A stretch of 6,789 nt of DNA from Gammaproteobacteria bacterium (lineage in GTDB: Bacteria; Pseudomonadota; Gammaproteobacteria; Thiohalospirales; Thiohalospiraceae): positions 1 through 6,789 of the forward strand of contig DRMK01000074.1 in the NCBI GenBank assembly GCA_011322575.1. The letters are read 5' to 3'. Within the stretch, counting starts at the first letter, position 1; the number at the start of each line of letters is the position of its first letter. The notes beneath the pieces were generated by a model, which was not told the origin of the DNA, did not search any database, and saw only the letters and a program-made list of their open reading frames with translations. The position numbers were made by a program, and so were the translations under genes. Below, piece after piece: positions 1-6,078 of the stretch.

Positions 1-32
1 GGAGTGAGTTTGCCGACAGGATGTCTTGTTAC

Positions 33-39
33 AGGAGAG
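33..39 (+). promoter_or_regulatory. Shine-Dalgarno site of the surface-protein gene
   Basis: AGGAGAG lies 7 nt before the ATG at 47 (9 nt if the AGGAG core is counted). It decides the start: the in-frame TTG at 26 has no such site, and only the ATG at 47 puts a lysine/arginine-containing n-region directly before the hydrophobic core of the signal peptide. No convincing promoter can be seen in the 46 bases before the gene. Confidence 0.75.
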
Positions 40-46
40 CCCTCTT

Positions 47-2926
47 ATGAAGAACCAGCGCCACACACATCTCATATTTTTTTCGCTACTGTTGCTGTTC
101 GTGGGTATGGCCAGTGCCGCCGTTCCCGTCACCTCTCAGCAGAAACTGGTAGCCGACGACGCCTTCAAGGACTCCGCGTTCGGATGGCGAGTGGCCATCA
201 ACGGGGACACGGCAGTGGTCTCCGCATTCGCGGACTATGACGGCATCGGGGCCGCCTATGTCTATGAGCGCAGCGGATCGGGTTGGCAACAGGTGGCCAA
301 GCTGACCGCCTCGGACGGGGTTGAGCAGGATGCTCTGGGGATCTCGGCGGCCATAAGCGGAGATACCATAGTGCTGGGGGCGGCGCTGGACGACAATGAC
401 GGCGGTAGCGATGCCGGGGCGGTATATGTTTACGTGAAGCCGGGCTCCGGCTGGAGCTCCATGACCGAGAGCTTCAAGCTCACCTCTCCGGCGCCGCAGG
501 CGGATCGCGGCTTTGGCGGTGCGGTTGCACTGGTGGGTGATCTCCTGGTGGTGGGTGCTCCGGGCAAGGATGACGCGCTCTCTTCCGGTGACCTGTTCAT
601 CTTCCAGGGGGGCGGCTCCAGCTGGAGCCACAAGGCCACACTAAATGTATCCGGGCTGACCGGGTTCGATGCCTTCGGCTCGGTGATCGATTTCGATGGC
701 ACCACCATCGTTGCGGGCGCCTTCGGGCAGGATGGCTCCAGGGGAGCGGCATACGTGTACCGCAGGCCCTCCGGAGGCTGGAGGAACATGAGCCCCGATG
801 CCGTGCTGCTGGCCGGTGACAGGGCCCCTGACGACTACTTTGGCGGAACCGTGGCGGTGGCCGGGGACACCATCGTAGTAGGCGCCAATGGTGATGATGA
901 CAATGGGGACAAATCCGGCTCCGCCTACGTCTTTGTCCGCTCCGGGGGTAACTGGGAGCAGCAGGCCAAGCTGACCCCCGCTGACGGCGAGGCTGGTGAC
1001 AACTTCGGCTACTATGTGGATCTGAATGCAAACACCGCGATCATCGGCGCCTCCAGCTTCTCCGAAAATGCCACTGCCGACTCCTTCTACATGTTTACCC
1101 GAAGCAACGGTTCCTGGGTCGAGCAGGGAGAGGTTTCCGATCCCGACAACCGTGATGGCAGCAAATTCGGCAGCTCCCTGACGATAGACGGGAATGGCAC
1201 CACTATCCTGGTGGGTGCACCGGGGGCCGATGCCGGCAGCGAGCGCCAGCAGAAGAGCGCCGGCGCCGCCTACCTGTTCGAGCTGGAGCCTCCCGTGGAT
1301 CTGGCGCTGGTAAAACAGGATGATACCGATCCGGTGCTGCTCGGCAACACTGTCACCTATACCCTGTTGGTTACCAACAGCGGCGACAGCGACGCAACGG
1401 CGGTAACTGTGACCGACACCCTGCCCGCTGGCATGAGCTACATCTCCGATGATGCGGGCTGCAGCCATGCGGCGCAGGTGGTGGAGTGTAATCTGGGCAG
1501 TATCGGTGCCAACGGCGGCACCGCCAGTGTCAGCATAACCGTTCGTGCCGACAGCGCCGGCAGCAAGATCAATACCGCAACGGTCAGCTCTGCGCAGAGC
1601 GATGTCGACAACAGCAACAACTCCGACAGTGAGACCACCATGGTGCGGGAGAACAGGCCCCCGCAGGCCATGGATGATACCGTGACCACCGACGAGGATA
1701 CACCGGTGACCACTGGCAATGTGCTGGCCAACGACAGCGACCCGGATGGTGATACCCTGAGCGTCAGCGGGGTGGACAGCCAGTCGGCCCAGGGCGGCAG
1801 CGTGGTGGACAACGGTAATGGCACCTTCAACTACACCCCGCCGGCCGGGTTCAGCGGCAGCGACAGCTTCGGCTATACGGTCACCGATGGCAACGGTGGC
1901 CAGGACCAGGCTATCGTGCGGGTCACGGTCAATGCGGTCAATCATCCGCCGGTGGCAATGGATGACTCTGTGACCACCAACGAGGATACACCGGTTACCA
2001 CTGGCAACGTGCTGGCCAACGACAGCGATCCGGACGGTGACACCCTGAGCGTCAGCGGGGTGGACAGCCAGTCGGCCCAGGGCGGCAGCGTGGTGGACAA
2101 CGGTAATGGTACCTTCACCTACACCCCGCCGGCCGGGTTCAGCGGCAGCGACAGCTTCGGCTACACTGTAAGCGACGGAAACGGGGGCGAGGCACGGGGA
2201 ACGGTGCGTGTTACCGTCACCAAGGTGGTTCCGGTCAACAACCCGCCCGTTGCCGGTCCGGATTCGGCTACCACCAGCCAGGATACTGCGATCACCATTG
2301 ACAACCTGCTGGCCAACGACAGCGATCCGGATGGAGACAGCCTGAGCATAGGCTCGGTGGATGGCCAGTCAGCGCAGGGGGGCAGCGTGGCGGACAACGG
2401 GGACGGCAGCGTCACCTACACCCCGCCCCCAGGATATGTAGGCAGTGACAGCTTTGGCTACGTGGTGGTCGATGGACGTGGCGGACAGGCCCAGGGGGTG
2501 GTGAGTATCACCGTGGAGCAGCCCTTGGGCAACACCGCTCCGGTGGCTGCAAACGACAGCGCACAGACCGAGGTGGATAACCCGGTTACCATCGACGTCC
2601 TGTCCAATGACAGTGATGCAGACGGAGATCCCCTGAGCATCATCGCCGCAGATATCCAGTCAGCCAACGGGGGAGTGGTGGACAATCTCGGTGACGGTCG
2701 TTTCACCTACACCCCTCCCGCCGGATTCATCGGTAGTGACAGCTTCCAGTACACCATAAGCGATGGTAACGGAGGAGAGGACAGCGCTACCGTTACCATT
2801 ACCGTGGAAGAGGCGGATAATGGCGATGGTCTCTGGCTGGGCTCCTTCGATCCCTGGATGCTGTTACTGATGTTGCTACCGTTTGGGTACCGGCATCTGT
2901 CCAGCAGGGAAAGGTGTAAAGCCTAG
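47..2926 (+). CDS. Secreted surface protein: FG-GAP beta-propeller, DUF11, four cadherin-like repeats
   Basis: This is a 959-residue exported protein, probably a cell-surface or matrix adhesin; the function is inferred from domain types only. Residues 1-24 form a Sec signal peptide (MKNQRH, hydrophobic core, cleavage after ASA). Seven FG-GAP repeats follow, with FG or LG marks near residues 45, 97, 156, 210, 265, 320 and 374. The spacing of 52-59 residues and the count of seven fit one closed propeller. Blades 2 (DDNDGGSD) and 5 (GDDDNGD) keep acidic loops that could bind calcium; blades 4, 6 and 7 look degenerate. A DUF11 domain spans about 417-533 (VTNSGDSDA, VTDTLPAG). Four Big_9/cadherin-like domains begin at 536, 632, 731 and 829, with the usual LANDSDPDGD and TYTPPAGF motifs. 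Residues 929-959 hold FDP, a hydrophobic run and a basic tail (YRHLSSRERCKA). The gene is convergent with the operon to its right. No catalytic motif is seen. Confidence 0.9.
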   Translation: MKNQRHTHLIFFSLLLLFVGMASAAVPVTSQQKLVADDAFKDSAFGWRVAINGDTAVVSAFADYDGIGAAYVYERSGSGWQQVAKLTASDGVEQDALGISAAISGDTIVLGAALDDNDGGSDAGAVYVYVKPGSGWSSMTESFKLTSPAPQADRGFGGAVALVGDLLVVGAPGKDDALSSGDLFIFQGGGSSWSHKATLNVSGLTGFDAFGSVIDFDGTTIVAGAFGQDGSRGAAYVYRRPSGGWRNMSPDAVLLAGDRAPDDYFGGTVAVAGDTIVVGANGDDDNGDKSGSAYVFVRSGGNWEQQAKLTPADGEAGDNFGYYVDLNANTAIIGASSFSENATADSFYMFTRSNGSWVEQGEVSDPDNRDGSKFGSSLTIDGNGTTILVGAPGADAGSERQQKSAGAAYLFELEPPVDLALVKQDDTDPVLLGNTVTYTLLVTNSGDSDATAVTVTDTLPAGMSYISDDAGCSHAAQVVECNLGSIGANGGTASVSITVRADSAGSKINTATVSSAQSDVDNSNNSDSETTMVRENRPPQAMDDTVTTDEDTPVTTGNVLANDSDPDGDTLSVSGVDSQSAQGGSVVDNGNGTFNYTPPAGFSGSDSFGYTVTDGNGGQDQAIVRVTVNAVNHPPVAMDDSVTTNEDTPVTTGNVLANDSDPDGDTLSVSGVDSQSAQGGSVVDNGNGTFTYTPPAGFSGSDSFGYTVSDGNGGEARGTVRVTVTKVVPVNNPPVAGPDSATTSQDTAITIDNLLANDSDPDGDSLSIGSVDGQSAQGGSVADNGDGSVTYTPPPGYVGSDSFGYVVVDGRGGQAQGVVSITVEQPLGNTAPVAANDSAQTEVDNPVTIDVLSNDSDADGDPLSIIAADIQSANGGVVDNLGDGRFTYTPPAGFIGSDSFQYTISDGNGGEDSATVTITVEEADNGDGLWLGSFDPWMLLLMLLPFGYRHLSSRERCKA
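1652..2806 (+). repeat. Four tandem cadherin-like domain repeats (protein-level, ~96-99 codons each)
   Basis: Four units start at 1652, 1940, 2237 and 2531. Each starts with an N-x-(P/A)-P-(V/Q)-A motif, then has an N-D-S-D-x-D-G-D stretch likely to bind calcium, then Q-S-A-(Q/N)-G-G and a Y-T-P-P-x-G-(F/Y) signature, and closes with D-G-x-G-G before the next unit. Unit 1 is exactly 288 nt from unit 2. Units 3 and 4 have diverged clearly, with S-Q-D-T and E-V-D-N in place of E-D-T-P, and unit 4 has lost two residues in the D-V-L-S-N-D-S stretch. Confidence 0.9.
1691..2164 (+). repeat. Near-identical DNA tandem duplication, 288-nt period
   Basis: Bases 1691-1876 and 1979-2164 match with about nine differences in 186 bases counted by eye. 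There is one uninterrupted identical run of 68 bases (1754-1821 against 2042-2109) and another of 45 bases (1831-1875 against 2119-2163). Most differences are at third codon positions; the amino-acid changes include D/N near the start and N/T before YTPPAGF. The flanks of the two units, and units 3 and 4, are much less alike. This indicates recent duplication or gene conversion between neighbouring domains. Confidence 0.88.
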
Positions 2927-2996
2927 CCAGAATGGCATAGCGGGAATGCGATAAATCGTGCCGGGATTGTCGTTCAGAGTGCTGACTTGTTACTGA

Positions 2997-3045
2997 GTCA
3001 ACGGCCTCGGCTATCGATGATCGGGTTAGCCCTCGTACGGTTGAC
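2997..3045. other. Weak nested inverted repeat in the intergenic region
   Basis: The outer arms are GTCAAC (2997-3002) and GTTGAC (3040-3045). Inside them are GGCTA (3009-3013) and TAGCC (3027-3031), and inside those CGA/TCG around a TGA loop. The helices are short and separated by unpaired bases, so the fold is uncertain. It lies just left of the terminator, in the 3' untranslated part of the surface-protein mRNA. The rest of 2927-3052 shows no gene or recognisable site. Confidence 0.25.
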
Positions 3046-3052
3046 CGCCCTT

Positions 3053-3086
3053 GAAAAACGGCGCCTTGAGGCGCCGTTTTTCTTTT
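3053..3086. terminator. Bidirectional intrinsic terminator
   Basis: The left arm GAAAAACGGCGCC (3053-3065) and right arm GGCGCCGTTTTTC (3070-3082) pair perfectly over 13 bp around a TTGA loop. On the + strand the stem runs into TTTTT-C-TTTT, a good U-tract for ending the surface-protein mRNA. On the - strand the A5 of the left arm becomes a U5 at the base of the stem, so the same element can end the lipB operon. Its place between two convergent genes fits both roles. Confidence 0.9.
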
Positions 3087-3139
3087 GTGGTAAAGAGGAT
3101 GAAACCATGTTGGGGTAATCCCGCTACTGCCAATACCGC

Positions 3140-3769
3140 TCAGCCGGAAAGATTTTTCATCAGATGGTGCAGTAACGGCAATTCCAGCTCGCCGCAAGAG
3201 AGGCGGATGCCCAGGTTGCGCAAGCTGGTTACCTCCATCCCTTCGTGGCCGCACGGGTTTATTCGTCCAAAGGGGCGCAGATCCACGTCCACGTTGAGAC
3301 TCACACCGTGGTACGAACAGCCACGGCGGACGCGCAGCCCCAGAGCGGCGATCTTCGCCCCGGATACATATACCCCCGGCGCATCCCCGCGCCTCTCCCC
3401 AGCAATCCCGTACTCTGCCAGCAGATCGACGATACCCTGCTCCATTGCCTCCACCAGCTGGCGGACCCCCATGCAGCGGCGCTTCAGATCGAGCAGAAGA
3501 TAGGCCACCAGCTGGCCTGGACCATGGTAGGTTACCTGGCCGCCCCTGTCGCTCCGCAGCACCGGGATCTCTCCCGGATCCAGGATATGGTGCTCCTTGC
3601 CATTGGTGCCCAGGGTGAACAGGGGAGGGTGCTGCACCAGCCAGATCTGGTCAGGGGTGGATGTATCGCGTCCAGCCGTGAAGCGGCGCATCTCGTCCCA
3701 TACCTCCCGGTACTCCCGCAGGCCGAGCCGCTGGAACTCCACGGCGGGTTGAACGGAGCAGGTCGGCAT
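3140..3769 (-). CDS. lipB: Octanoyl-[acyl-carrier-protein]:protein N-octanoyltransferase
   Basis: LipB transfers octanoyl groups from acyl carrier protein to the lipoyl domains of 2-oxoacid dehydrogenases and the glycine cleavage H protein, the first step of lipoate synthesis in the cytoplasm. The 209-residue product shows the family signatures: IWLVQHPP, SDRGGQVTYHGPGQ near 73-86, GDAPGVYV, then the catalytic lysine in AKIAALGLR (K139) and the catalytic cysteine in RINPCG (C173). The length is normal for the family. I chose the ATG at 3769 because the start MPTC resembles pseudomonad LipB. A GTG at 3781 adds four residues, overlaps the ybeD stop as GTGA and is a real alternative. Last gene of the operon; translation is probably coupled to ybeD, and the terminator follows 54 bases downstream. 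Confidence 0.96.
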   Translation of the reverse strand: MPTCSVQPAVEFQRLGLREYREVWDEMRRFTAGRDTSTPDQIWLVQHPPLFTLGTNGKEHHILDPGEIPVLRSDRGGQVTYHGPGQLVAYLLLDLKRRCMGVRQLVEAMEQGIVDLLAEYGIAGERRGDAPGVYVSGAKIAALGLRVRRGCSYHGVSLNVDVDLRPFGRINPCGHEGMEVTSLRNLGIRLSCGELELPLLHHLMKNLSG

Positions 3770-3777
3770 GACGCCGC

Positions 3778-4032
3778 TCACAGCGCCATCAGCACCTGCT
3801 TGCAGGCGGTGAGGTCGCGATATATGTCATCCAGCTGCTGGCGGCTGTCGGCGCGCAGCCGGATGGTGATGGCGAGATACTTTCCCTTGTTGCTGGCGCG
3901 CATCGAGATGTCGGCATCGGCGGAAGGAGCGTGACGGCCTATGATGGCAGCCACCTCCGCCTCGAGACGTTCACTGGCGATCCCGATGACCTTTATGGGA
4001 AATATGCAGGGAAAGGTGAGTGGAGATTCCAT
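3778..4032 (-). CDS. ybeD: DUF493 / UPF0250 family protein YbeD
   Basis: This is a small cytoplasmic protein of 84 residues, normal for the family. It matches E. coli YbeD in pattern: FP(I/T)..KV(I/M)G near the N-terminus, then (V/I)xRHAP, SSKG(K/N)Y-like SNKGKYLAITI in the middle, and a C-terminal helix with a closing hydrophobic pair. The family has an ACT-like ferredoxin fold and its molecular role is not settled; a regulatory role for the neighbouring lipB has been suggested only by linkage. The ATG lies 21 nt after the dat stop and has no clear Shine-Dalgarno site (the upstream bases are GCCGCAAACCTCACC), so translation may depend on ribosomes coming from dat. No other start is better placed, because the conserved FP motif begins only a few residues in. 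Confidence 0.93.
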   Translation of the reverse strand: MESPLTFPCIFPIKVIGIASERLEAEVAAIIGRHAPSADADISMRASNKGKYLAITIRLRADSRQQLDDIYRDLTACKQVLMAL

Positions 4033-4053
4033 GGTGAGGTTTGCGGCAGCGTT

Positions 4054-4914
4054 TCATCCGGCGCGCAGCTGCTGCTTGTATTGCTGATAGTGCCGGTATA
4101 CCTGCCGCCATACTGCCCCGGGCTTTCCGTCACCGACTGCGGCCCCGTCCAGCCGGGTGACCGGGAGAATTTCCCTGGTGGAGCTGGTTAGCCAGATCTC
4201 CCTGGCGTGGCGCAGCCTGGCTTCGGTGATCTCCTGCTCCAGGCAGGTGAGGCCAGCATCGCGCGCCAGCTCCACCACCAGATCCCGCGTGATTCCCGGC
4301 AGCAGCCGGTTATCCTTGGGGGGGGTGACGACGCTGCTTTCCTCATCTACCAGGAACAGGTTGCTGGCCGCCCCTTCGGTGGCGATCCCCTCGCGCAACA
4401 GAATCGCCTCCTGGGCGCCGGCATCCAGGGCCTGCTGGCGCAGCAGCACGTTGGGCAGCAGGGAGATGGCCTTGATGTGGCAGTAGCGCCAGCGGATGTC
4501 ATCCAGAGTTATCGCTGCCACCCCTTGTTCCAGCAGTTGTGGGGGTGGCGGGTGCAGGGGATTGCTCATGGCGAAAACGGTGGGAGGGGTGTCCGCCGGA
4601 AAGCCGTGCTCCCGGCTGGCGGTGCCCCTGGTTACCTGCAGGTAGAGGGCCTGGTCTCGGGCATCGCTCCGTTCGATCAGCTCCAGGAGCAACTTCTCCC
4701 AGGCGGTGGAATCCAGCGGGTTGGCGAGCCTGATTCCGTCGAGGCTGCGCTGCAGCCGCGCCAGATGTTCGGTCAGCCGGAACGGGCGGCGGCCATAGCA
4801 GGGTATTACCTCATACACCCCGTCCCCGAATATGAATCCCCGGTCCAGAACCGATACTCTGGCTTCGGAGAGGGGCAGGAAACTGCCGTTCAGGTAGACG
4901 GTATCGTCACCCAT
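4054..4914 (-). CDS. dat: D-alanine (D-amino acid) aminotransferase, PLP fold type IV
   Basis: The 286-residue cytoplasmic enzyme should interconvert D-alanine and 2-oxoglutarate with pyruvate and D-glutamate. The fold-type-IV marks are present: DRGFIFGDGVYE near 24-35, the PLP lysine K148 in CHIKAISLLPNVL, and ATEGAASNLF with E180. The residues that set D-amino acid aminotransferase apart are also kept: Y34 in GDGVYE, and R101 and H103 in TRGTASREHGFP. All five of these sit exactly three positions after the known Bacillus enzyme residues (Y31, R98, H100, K145, E177), which argues against a branched-chain aminotransferase or aminodeoxychorismate lyase. The start ATG overlaps the dacA stop by one base (TGATG) and lacks a strong ribosome site, so it is probably translated by termination-reinitiation. 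D-glutamate and D-alanine both feed peptidoglycan precursors, which fits the neighbours. Activity is inferred from sequence. Confidence 0.92.
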   Translation of the reverse strand: MGDDTVYLNGSFLPLSEARVSVLDRGFIFGDGVYEVIPCYGRRPFRLTEHLARLQRSLDGIRLANPLDSTAWEKLLLELIERSDARDQALYLQVTRGTASREHGFPADTPPTVFAMSNPLHPPPPQLLEQGVAAITLDDIRWRYCHIKAISLLPNVLLRQQALDAGAQEAILLREGIATEGAASNLFLVDEESSVVTPPKDNRLLPGITRDLVVELARDAGLTCLEQEITEARLRHAREIWLTSSTREILPVTRLDGAAVGDGKPGAVWRQVYRHYQQYKQQLRAG

Positions 4915-6074
4915 CAGCGCACGAGCAGCAGCACGCTGTCCCTGAGCCTGGTGAACAGCCCCCCCTCCGCAACGGACTCCAGGGAGATCAGCGGTTGCTG
5001 GGCGATCTGCTTGCCGTTCAGGGTAACGCTTACGGTGCCGAACTCCCTGCCTTTCTCCACCGGAGCGACAATGGTTTCATCCACGTTCATGGTGGCCTTG
5101 AGATTGTCATACTGGCCGCGCGGGATCAGCACATGGAGAGGTTGCTCGAGACCCACCGCGACTTCAGCGGACTCCCCCTTCCAGACCGGCAGTCTGGTCA
5201 GTGGCTCGTTAGCCGCGTAAAGGCGGTGGCTGCTGAAAAAGCGGAAGCCATACCTGAGCAGCTTCTGGCTCTCTGCGGCGCGGGCCTTTTCACTGGCGGT
5301 GTTCATGACCACCGAGATGAGGCGCATGTCATCCCGCTTGGCGGAGGCCACCAGGCAGTATCCGGCCGCCTCGGTATGGCCCGTCTTGACCCCGTCCACC
5401 GCTGGATCGCGCCACAACAGCTTGTTGCGGTTGTACTGGGTTATCCCGTTGTAGTGGAATTTTTTCTGCGAATTCAGCTTGTAGTGATCGGGGAACTCCT
5501 CGATGAGGGCGCGCGTCAGCAGGGCCAGATCGTGGGCGGTGGTGTAGTGCTCCTTGTCGGGCAGACCGGTGGCATTGACAAAGTGGGTGTCGTTCATTCC
5601 CAGCCGCCGGGCATGCTTGTTCATCAGGGAGGCGAAGGCCTCCTCACTGCCCGCCACATGCTCGGCCAGCGCCACGCTGGCATCGTTGCCCGACTGGATC
5701 ACCATCCCCTTGATTAGATCCGCTACCGGTACCTCCTTGTCCACCTCCACGAACATGCGCGAGCCCTCCATGCGCCATGCCTTTTCGCTGATATGTACCT
5801 TGTCGTCCAGGCGGATGTTGCCGTTTTTCAGCTCGTTGAATACTACGTAGGCGGTCATGATCTTGGTGAGGCTGGCGGGATCCGAGCGCAGGTTGGGGTT
5901 GTGCTCCACGATGAATCGCCTGCTGGCGAAATCCATCAGCACATAGCTCTTGGCGGCCAGCGAGGGAGGGGAGGGAACGATGGCTTCGGCATGGACGACC
6001 GCCGTTATGAAGGTCAGCCAGGCCAGCAGTACGATTCCTTTACTGTAGCGAGCAATCTCTCTTGACATAAGCAT
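4914..6074 (-). CDS. dacA: D-alanyl-D-alanine carboxypeptidase, PBP5 type
   Basis: This periplasmic, membrane-attached penicillin-binding protein removes the terminal D-alanine from peptidoglycan pentapeptides and so limits cross-linking. The 386-residue product has a signal peptide (about 1-29, ending VVHA), then the serine peptidase S11 motifs SLTK (68-71, nucleophile S68), SGN (128-130) and KTG (230-232). The PBP5 C-terminal beta domain covers about 280-365. The end, GGLFTRLRDSVLLLVR, looks like the amphipathic anchor helix of this family. All catalytic residues are present and the length is typical. The ATG at 6074 follows the rlpA stop by 4 nt; a second in-frame ATG at 6068 is possible and neither has a strong ribosome site. 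DacC or DacD cannot be excluded by name, but the rlpA-dacA-ybeD-lipB order supports dacA. Confidence 0.96.
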   Translation of the reverse strand: MLMSREIARYSKGIVLLAWLTFITAVVHAEAIVPSPPSLAAKSYVLMDFASRRFIVEHNPNLRSDPASLTKIMTAYVVFNELKNGNIRLDDKVHISEKAWRMEGSRMFVEVDKEVPVADLIKGMVIQSGNDASVALAEHVAGSEEAFASLMNKHARRLGMNDTHFVNATGLPDKEHYTTAHDLALLTRALIEEFPDHYKLNSQKKFHYNGITQYNRNKLLWRDPAVDGVKTGHTEAAGYCLVASAKRDDMRLISVVMNTASEKARAAESQKLLRYGFRFFSSHRLYAANEPLTRLPVWKGESAEVAVGLEQPLHVLIPRGQYDNLKATMNVDETIVAPVEKGREFGTVSVTLNGKQIAQQPLISLESVAEGGLFTRLRDSVLLLVR

Positions 6075-6078
6075 GATG

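Noticed and set aside
26..46. Upstream TTG start that would lengthen the surface protein by seven residues.
   Set aside because: The ATG at 47 has an AGGAG site at good spacing and gives a normal signal peptide; the TTG would place the AGGAG inside the coding sequence.
1..46. A promoter or upstream gene end before the surface-protein gene.
   Set aside because: Too little sequence is present; no clear -10/-35 pair or stop codon context can be assigned.
641..1945. Long open frame on the - strand inside the surface-protein gene (434 codons).
   Set aside because: It lies fully antisense to well-conserved FG-GAP, DUF11 and cadherin-like coding sequence, has a low-complexity composition typical of shadows in GC-rich DNA, and resembles no known family.
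1652..2806. Regularly spaced near-identical repeats as a possible CRISPR array.
   Set aside because: The period is 288-297 nt, the frame is open throughout and the units are recognisable protein domains.
2971..3000. Small hairpin TGACT/AGTCA around an 8-base loop as a second terminator.
   Set aside because: Only a 5-bp AT-containing stem without a U-tract, and it conflicts with the outer arm of the nested inverted repeat.
3245..3934. Open frame on the + strand opposite lipB and ybeD (229 codons).
   Set aside because: It is antisense to two conserved genes, has no recognisable domain and no convincing ribosome site.
4054..4914. Aminodeoxychorismate lyase (pabC) or branched-chain aminotransferase (ilvE) as the identity of the fold-type-IV gene.
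   Set aside because: The Y34/R101/H103 set that binds the substrate carboxylate in D-amino acid aminotransferases is complete and in register with the Bacillus enzyme.
4207..5220. Long open frame on the + strand opposite dat and dacA (337 codons).
   Set aside because: Both strands cannot easily be coding here; the - strand frames carry complete catalytic motifs, while this product has none and spans a gene junction.
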